A stretch of DNA of 8,895 bases, taken from Nanobdellota archaeon (GTDB lineage Archaea > Nanobdellota > Nanobdellia > Pacearchaeales > GW2011-AR1). The translations under genes were made by a program, and so were the position numbers. Under the pieces are notes generated by a model. That model saw only the letters and a list, made by a program, of their open reading frames with translations, was not told where the DNA came from and did no database searches. Shown here piece after piece: positions 5,011-8,895 of the stretch. Location of the stretch: the NCBI GenBank assembly GCA_030640395.1, contig DAOWJK010000025.1, positions 1-8,895 of the forward strand, written 5' to 3'. Every line of letters starts with the position of its first letter. Position 1 is the first letter of the stretch.

Positions 5011-6422
5011 ATTTTTTTAAATAAAATTTCCTCTTTCTTAATATTCTTAACACTAAACTGCTTTTTAATTTTTTCGGCACTTTCCGGAATAAATGGCCAT
5101 AAAAGTTCAGAAATCTTTAAAATTGACTCTTTTAATTCATGAAGAATTTTTTTATTCCCAGTTTCCCACGGCTTTTTATTTTGAACATATTTATTGCAGA
5201 AATCAATAAAGGAGAAAATTTCATTTAATACTTTGTCAAATTCATAATTCTCAAACAACTTCTCTATTTTTTTTTCATTTAATTTTTTTAATAATTTATT
5301 TTCTGTTTTTTCAATTCCGTATTTTCCAATTAATCCAGAAACCCTTGAAACCAAGTTTCCTAATTTATTTGCGAGTTCATTATTATGCCTGTCAATTAAA
5401 GCTTGCTCTGAAAAATCTCCATCCTCTCCAAAAGGTATTGTTCTCAACAAAAAATATCTTAAAGTGTCTGCAGAATATTTTTTTAAAAGATCTAAAGGAG
5501 CCACGACATTGCCAAGAGACTTGGACATTTTCCTGCCATCAACAGTCAGAAAACCATGCACAATTAATTCTTTGGGCAAAGGAAGATTTAAACTCAACAG
5601 CATTCCGGTCCATATGCCTGCATGGAATCTGTGCATGTCTTTGCCCACAACATGGACGTCGGCAGGCCAGTATTTTTTATATTTTTTATCAGGATATCCA
5701 ATTCCTGTCAGATAGTTCCCAAGTGCTTCACACCAGACATACATCACCTGACTCTTATCCCCTGGCACAGGAATCCCCCACGGAAGATGTTTGACATCCC
5801 TGGAAAAACTAACATCTGTCAATCCTTTTTTTGCCAAGCCCAAAAAATCATTTTTCCATTTCTTCGGGGAAATTTTATATTTATCCTTTTTAATTATTTT
5901 TTTAATTTCATTTGAATACTTACTTAATTTAAAAAAATAATTTTCCTCTGAAATCTTTTCAATCTGAAGATTAGGATGATTGGGACATTTTTTATTTTTC
6001 AAATCTTTTTCTGTAACAAATCTTTCACACCCAGAGCAATAAAATCCTGTATATTTTTTCTTGTAAATATCGCCTTTTTCCTCCAACTTCTTCCAAATTT
6101 TAATAACACCTGGCCAATGAACTTTCTTATCAGTAGTCTTAATAAAATAATTATTAGAAATATTAAGTTTCTTTGTTAATTCTCTAAAGTATTCTGAATT
6201 TTTATCAACAAAATCTTTTGGGCTAAGTCCTGCTTTTTTTGCCATCTGATAATTCTTAACTCCATGCTCATCTGTTCCGGTTAAGAAAAAAACATCTTTG
6301 CCTTTAAGAAAATTCCATCTGGCCAAAGCATCAGCTTGAGTAATTTCAAGTGCAAATCCTATATGCGGGGGGGCATTTGCATATGGGATTGTTGTAGTTA
6401 TGTAAAATTTTTTCCTTGCCAT
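5007..6422 (-). CDS. metG: methionyl-tRNA synthetase, short form
   Basis: Class Ia enzyme that charges initiator and elongator tRNA-Met. The complete 471-aa protein has: FYITTTIPYANAPPHIGF with HIGF at 20-23 in place of HIGH; FFLTGTDEHG near 45-54; a connective domain with one zinc knuckle, C129-x2-C132 and C146-x2-H149; LTDVSFSR (201-208); DVHVVGKDMHRFHAGIW (255-271); and KMSKS at 298-302. A helical anticodon-binding domain follows, ending at FIPESAEKIKKQF. There is no C-terminal EMAPII-type tRNA-binding domain, so this is the minimal form. The style resembles short MetRS of DPANN archaea and CPR bacteria rather than euryarchaeal enzymes. A TATA box about 25 nt before the ATG suggests a leaderless mRNA. 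The gene stop overlaps the start of a 55-aa ORF. Confidence 0.96.
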   Translation of the reverse strand: MARKKFYITTTIPYANAPPHIGFALEITQADALARWNFLKGKDVFFLTGTDEHGVKNYQMAKKAGLSPKDFVDKNSEYFRELTKKLNISNNYFIKTTDKKVHWPGVIKIWKKLEEKGDIYKKKYTGFYCSGCERFVTEKDLKNKKCPNHPNLQIEKISEENYFFKLSKYSNEIKKIIKKDKYKISPKKWKNDFLGLAKKGLTDVSFSRDVKHLPWGIPVPGDKSQVMYVWCEALGNYLTGIGYPDKKYKKYWPADVHVVGKDMHRFHAGIWTGMLLSLNLPLPKELIVHGFLTVDGRKMSKSLGNVVAPLDLLKKYSADTLRYFLLRTIPFGEDGDFSEQALIDRHNNELANKLGNLVSRVSGLIGKYGIEKTENKLLKKLNEKKIEKLFENYEFDKVLNEIFSFIDFCNKYVQNKKPWETGNKKILHELKESILKISELLWPFIPESAEKIKKQFSVKNIKKEEILFKKI

Positions 6423-6441
6423 GAATAAATTATAATTACAA

Positions 6442-6452
6442 GATATAAAAAA
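6442..6452 (-). promoter_or_regulatory. TATA box of metG
   Basis: On the minus strand TTTTTTATATC is centred about 25 nt before the A of the metG ATG at 6422, so the transcript should begin at or next to the start codon. Confidence 0.5.
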
Positions 6453-6490
6453 CTAACTGTCAAACACTTTTTAAAATAGAAAATATTTTC

Positions 6491-6550
6491 CACTCCCAAC
6501 GGCTTATTGCCGTTAGGCAATGCTAACCTGCTGTGTCGCCTTTCAGGGTC
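6491..6550. repeat. GC-rich cluster of overlapping palindromes between metG and the MFS gene
   Basis: About 55% G+C by my count, flanked by AT-rich DNA. Three overlapping inverted repeats compete for the same bases: 6498-6503 AACGGC with 6509-6514 GCCGTT (loop TTATT); 6507-6511 TTGCC with 6516-6520 GGCAA (loop GTTA); and 6512-6516 GTTAG with 6523-6527 CTAAC. It does not fold as a tRNA. It could be a dispersed intergenic repeat, a mobile miniature element, a protein-binding operator, or part of a small RNA on either strand. No protein call is made: a minus-strand 60-aa reading frame crosses it but also overlaps the metG promoter. Confidence 0.5.
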
Positions 6551-6589
6551 GTTTTTGAAAAAAAGAAAAATCAAAAACAACTTAATAAC

Positions 6590-6598
6590 ATTTATTAA
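6590..6598 (+). promoter_or_regulatory. TATA box of the MFS gene
   Basis: ATTTATTAA is centred about 29 nt before the ATG at 6623, predicting a leader of only a few bases or none. Confidence 0.45.
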
Positions 6599-6622
6599 TC
6601 AAAACCTATTGATATTTGAAAG

Positions 6623-7999
6623 ATGGTGAATAAAAAACAAGAGGAAAGATTAAAGAAAAAAGCAAGAAGATACAGCATTGCAGAGGGGATTTTTGCTTCG
6701 GCTAAAAATTCATTCGGGCATTATTATGTTTCTCCATTTGCAATAGCAATTAATTCAAGTTCATCATTTGTTGCCATGATAAGTGCTGTCAGCGGATTGC
6801 TCGGCCCTCTAAGCCAGATGTTTGGCTCAAGACTTCCTGAAAAATATTCCAGAAAAAAAATACTTCTTAAAACAATTTTCATTGAATCATTAATGTGGTT
6901 GCCGTTTGTCGCAATCGCGGTTTTATTTTACAAAGGAATTTTGTTGGAATCACTTCCGATTTTAGTTTTATTTTCTTTTGCATTGTACATGATTGCGGGA
7001 AATCTCGGCTACCCTGCATGGTTCTCATGGATGGGCGACATTGTCGAAAAAAAACACCGGGGAAGATGGTTCTCAAAAAGAAATTTATTAACAGGTTTTG
7101 TTTCAGTAGTTTTAGCAATTTCTGCAGCGCTTTTTTTAGATTATTTTGAAAAAAATAATTGGACAATGTTTGGGTTTATGATTTTATTTTCATTGGCACT
7201 TTTAAGCAGGCTAATCTCCTGGAAAATTTTTCACAAACAATACGAACCAAAAATGAAATTAAAAAAAGGCTACTACTTCTCGCTCTGGGATTTTTTAATT
7301 AACTCCAATAAAAACAACTTTGGAAAACTTGCATTATTCAGATTTTTCTTCACTTTTACAACTGCAATCTCAGGCCCTCTTTTAGTAGTTTATTTACTAA
7401 GACATTTGAATTTTTCATACACTTTATATATGATAATAATTTTTTCCGGCACAACACTTTCATTAATTACTTTAGAGCTGTGGGGGAAATTTGCAGACAG
7501 ATATGGCAATTATAAGGCCCTCTGCATCGCAGCATCAATGACCCCTTTTGTCCCGATATTATGGATTCTAAATTCAAATCCCCTTTATCTAATTTTCATA
7601 CCCTCTGCAATAAACGGAATTACATGGGCGGGAATCCACCTCTCTGAAACAAATTTCATATATGATAATGTAAACAATAAAAAAAGAGCCCTTGCAATCT
7701 CTTATTACAACATGTTCTGGGGAATTGGAATTTTCCTGGGGGCATCATTAGGAGCATTTCTGATAAAAATTTTAAACACTGATTTCATACAGCCAATAAT
7801 TTTAATTTTCATCATCGGTGCAGTTGCAAGAGGAATTTCTTTAATTTGGTGGCTTCCAAAAATAAGAGAAACAAGAAAAACAAAAAAATTCGAAAATTCA
7901 AAAGCATTCAACGAAATTATCCTAAAAGAATCTGTTCCGACAATTAATAAAGAAGTGCATGAAATAATGCATATAAGAAAATATTTAGATTTCAGATAA
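6623..7999 (+). CDS. major facilitator superfamily transporter
   Basis: A 458-aa integral membrane protein of the MFS fold, with about ten to twelve predicted spans. It begins with a lysine-rich cytosolic segment (1-20). The loop between spans 2 and 3 reads FGSRLPEKYSRKKIL (67-81), a degenerate motif A. A charged loop GDIVEKKHRGRWFSKRN is at 138-154. The second-half motif A is clear, GKFADRYGNYK at 288-298. A soluble tail of about 45 residues follows the last span. The substrate cannot be told from sequence; secondary export or uptake driven by an ion gradient is the family role. It stands alone after the divergent metG gap, 34 bases before the zinc-ribbon gene, which has its own TATA box. 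The start is the first ATG after that TATA box, with no Shine-Dalgarno. Confidence 0.92.
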   Translation: MVNKKQEERLKKKARRYSIAEGIFASAKNSFGHYYVSPFAIAINSSSSFVAMISAVSGLLGPLSQMFGSRLPEKYSRKKILLKTIFIESLMWLPFVAIAVLFYKGILLESLPILVLFSFALYMIAGNLGYPAWFSWMGDIVEKKHRGRWFSKRNLLTGFVSVVLAISAALFLDYFEKNNWTMFGFMILFSLALLSRLISWKIFHKQYEPKMKLKKGYYFSLWDFLINSNKNNFGKLALFRFFFTFTTAISGPLLVVYLLRHLNFSYTLYMIIIFSGTTLSLITLELWGKFADRYGNYKALCIAASMTPFVPILWILNSNPLYLIFIPSAINGITWAGIHLSETNFIYDNVNNKKRALAISYYNMFWGIGIFLGASLGAFLIKILNTDFIQPIILIFIIGAVARGISLIWWLPKIRETRKTKKFENSKAFNEIILKESVPTINKEVHEIMHIRKYLDFR

Positions 8000-8003
8000 A
8001 AAA

Positions 8004-8012
8004 TTATTTAAA
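8004..8012 (+). promoter_or_regulatory. TATA box of the zinc-ribbon/alpha-crystallin gene
   Basis: TTATTTAAA is centred 26 nt before the ATG at 8034, so the mRNA is expected to be leaderless. Confidence 0.5.
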
Positions 8013-8033
8013 CTACTAAAATTACATTTTAAC

Positions 8034-8681
8034 ATGTTCAAAAAAAAATTATGTAAAAACTGCGGGAATAAGATAAGCAATAAATATGAATTTTGTCCTT
8101 ATTGCGGAAATTCTTTTGAGGAAAACCCTAAAGATTGGGGCATGTTAGGAAAAACAGATACAATAAATGAATTTGAACAATTTTCTAATTCTTTGCTTGG
8201 TGGAATTGGAGGAAGGATAATTGGGGGAATGTTAGGCAAAACACTTAAAATGTTAGAGCGGGAAATACAAAAAGAATTTCGTCAAAATTCAACACCAAGA
8301 ACAAATTTTGAACTGATAATAAATGGCAAGAGAATTGACCCAAAATATATCAAGGTGTCACAGCCAATGCAGGTTGTCAAAAAACAAAGAAAAGTTCTTC
8401 CAAATATTTCAAATGAATCTCTTAAAAAAATTTCAGGCTTGCCAAAAAAAGAACCTCTGACAAATATCAGGAGATTAGCAGACAGAGTCATTTATGAAAT
8501 TAACATGCCTGGTGTGAATTCAGTAAATGATATTTCAATAATTAAACTTGAGAGCAGTATTGAAATAAAAGCCCTTGCAGATAAAAAAGCTTATTTTAAA
8601 GTAATCCCAATAAACTTTCCGATAATAAATTATGAATTTCTGGATGAAAAATTAGTTCTTGAGTTTGGGATTAGGAATTGA
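8034..8681 (+). CDS. zinc-ribbon protein with glycine zipper and C-terminal Hsp20/alpha-crystallin-like domain
   Basis: A 215-aa modular protein. Residues 7-24 form a zinc ribbon (C7-x2-C10, C21-x2-C24; CPYCG). Residues 56-68 form a glycine-rich GGIGGRIIGGMLG segment, followed by an amphipathic helix (KTLKMLEREIQKEF), which could insert in membranes or drive oligomerisation. A linker rich in Lys and Pro spans about 84-145. The C-terminal 148-213 looks like an alpha-crystallin/CS domain: YEINMPGV is the edge-strand signature of Hsp20 (compare DLPGV), followed by beta strands and EKLVLEFG. Hsp20 proteins hold unfolded clients without ATP. No C-terminal IxI motif is visible after the domain, so typical sHSP cage assembly is doubtful. 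Function as a chaperone is inferred. It is probably leaderless. Confidence 0.92.
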   Translation: MFKKKLCKNCGNKISNKYEFCPYCGNSFEENPKDWGMLGKTDTINEFEQFSNSLLGGIGGRIIGGMLGKTLKMLEREIQKEFRQNSTPRTNFELIINGKRIDPKYIKVSQPMQVVKKQRKVLPNISNESLKKISGLPKKEPLTNIRRLADRVIYEINMPGVNSVNDISIIKLESSIEIKALADKKAYFKVIPINFPIINYEFLDEKLVLEFGIRN

Positions 8682-8690
8682 TTAACAAAA

Positions 8691-8700
8691 CTTATAAATA
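8691..8700 (+). promoter_or_regulatory. TATA box of tRNA-Ile
   Basis: CTTATAAATA preceded by AACAAAA is a strong BRE/TATA pair about 28 nt before the mature tRNA 5' end at 8724. Confidence 0.6.
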
Positions 8701-8723
8701 ACTTAATTCTTTGAATTTTATCT

Positions 8724-8797
8724 GAGCCTGTAGCTCAGTCTGGCAGAGCACTACTCTGATAAGGTAGGGGTCCACGGTTCAAATCCGTGCAGGCTCA
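8724..8797 (+). tRNA. tRNA-Ile (anticodon GAT)
   Basis: Full cloverleaf. Acceptor 8724-8730 GAGCCTG pairs with 8790-8796 CAGGCTC. The D stem is GCTC (8733-8736) with GAGC (8746-8749). The anticodon stem is CTACT (8751-8755) with GGTAG (8763-8767), loop CTGATAA, anticodon GAT at 8758-8760. The variable loop is five bases. The T stem is CACGG (8773-8777) with CCGTG (8785-8789), loop TTCAAAT. The discriminator is A at 8797, usual for tRNA-Ile. CCA is not encoded and no intron is present. Confidence 0.97.
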
Positions 8798-8812
8798 TTT
8801 AATATTGTTTTT
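8798..8812 (+). terminator. possible T-rich archaeal terminator after tRNA-Ile
   Basis: TTTAATATTGTTTTT directly follows the tRNA discriminator. Short oligo-T stretches without a hairpin are enough to end archaeal transcription. Confidence 0.35.
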
Positions 8813-8822
8813 AGAACACAAA

Positions 8823-8834
8823 TTTATTTAAATA
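8823..8834 (+). promoter_or_regulatory. TATA box before the right-edge gene
   Basis: TTTATTTAAATA contains TTTAAA centred about 26 nt before the ATG at 8856, the same leaderless geometry as other genes here. Confidence 0.45.
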
Positions 8835-8855
8835 AGATTCAATAAAAAGGAAGTA

Positions 8856-8895
8856 ATGATAAATGAATATTTTACAAAAGCAAAAGAATTTTTAT
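8856..8895 (+). CDS. start of a gene cut by the right edge, product unknown
   Basis: Only 13 codons are visible (MINEYFTKAKEFL), too few to identify. The call rests on the TATA box about 26 nt upstream and on an open frame to the edge; GGAAG lies 3 nt before the ATG. Another ATG at 8863 opens a different frame and cannot be excluded. Confidence 0.4.
   Translation, partial: MINEYFTKAKEFL

Noticed and set aside
5345..5915. Three overlapping plus-strand ORFs of 83-149 aa
   Set aside because: They are antisense shadows of metG, whose own product is a clear full-length enzyme.
6367..6373. Run of seven G in metG as a frameshift error
   Set aside because: The frame continues correctly through the run into the HIGF motif, so no break is present.
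6507..6527. Integron attC site
   Set aside because: Only core-like 7-mers and one hairpin are present; the second pair of boxes, the usual spacing and any integrase or cassette array are missing. Kept only as a remark under the palindrome cluster.
6398..6580. 60-aa minus-strand ORF overlapping the metG start
   Set aside because: It covers the metG promoter and the palindrome cluster, overlaps metG by 25 bases in another frame, and has no protein-like features.
8724..8797. tRNA-Ile as an integration site
   Set aside because: No repeat of the tRNA 3' end and no integrase gene are visible in the window.

Overview
The window looks like chromosomal DNA of an AT-rich archaeon, most likely a DPANN lineage of the Woesearchaeota/Pacearchaeota kind. 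Evidence: a one-pass archaeal Sec61beta, a homodimer-type archaeal NAC with a UBA tail, an archaeal-style ValRS, TATA boxes about 26 nt before most start codons, and a tRNA without an encoded CCA. The short MetRS is of the type shared by DPANN archaea and CPR bacteria. The lineage is inferred from protein style only.

Layout. 1-2074 (minus) is most of valS, running off the left edge. It diverges from a tight plus-strand operon at 2126-2866: Sec61beta, an unrecognised 81-aa protein, and NAC. After a 225-nt gap that holds a GC-rich, foldable segment come two small helical proteins (3092-3550 and 3608-4048), which I read as diverged paralogues, and then a MinD-type ATPase (4065-4841). Facing them on the minus strand is metG (5007-6422), whose stop codon overlaps the start of a possible 55-aa ORF (4843-5010). 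A 200-nt divergent gap contains a cluster of overlapping palindromes. Then on the plus strand come an MFS transporter (6623-7999), a zinc-ribbon/alpha-crystallin protein (8034-8681), tRNA-Ile(GAT) (8724-8797) and the first codons of a gene cut by the right edge.

How the genes fit together. Most of the window is translation and nascent-chain handling: two aminoacyl-tRNA synthetases, a tRNA, NAC at the ribosome exit, the Sec translocon and a small-heat-shock-like protein. The MinD block is the exception. It pairs a membrane-cycling ATPase with two small proteins of no known function and is the best candidate for something undescribed.

Regulation. Several genes (valS, Sec61beta, metG, the MFS gene, the zinc-ribbon gene, and the gene at the right edge) have a TATA-like box placed so that transcription would begin at or very near the ATG, so they are probably leaderless. 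The gene at 3092 is different. It has a GC-rich leader with a good Shine-Dalgarno sequence, and that sequence lies in the 3' arm of a helix whose 5' arm mimics the 16S anti-Shine-Dalgarno. This looks like a candidate structured cis-regulatory RNA. No stretch above 300 bases lacks a gene. I saw no CRISPR array, insertion sequence or integrase.
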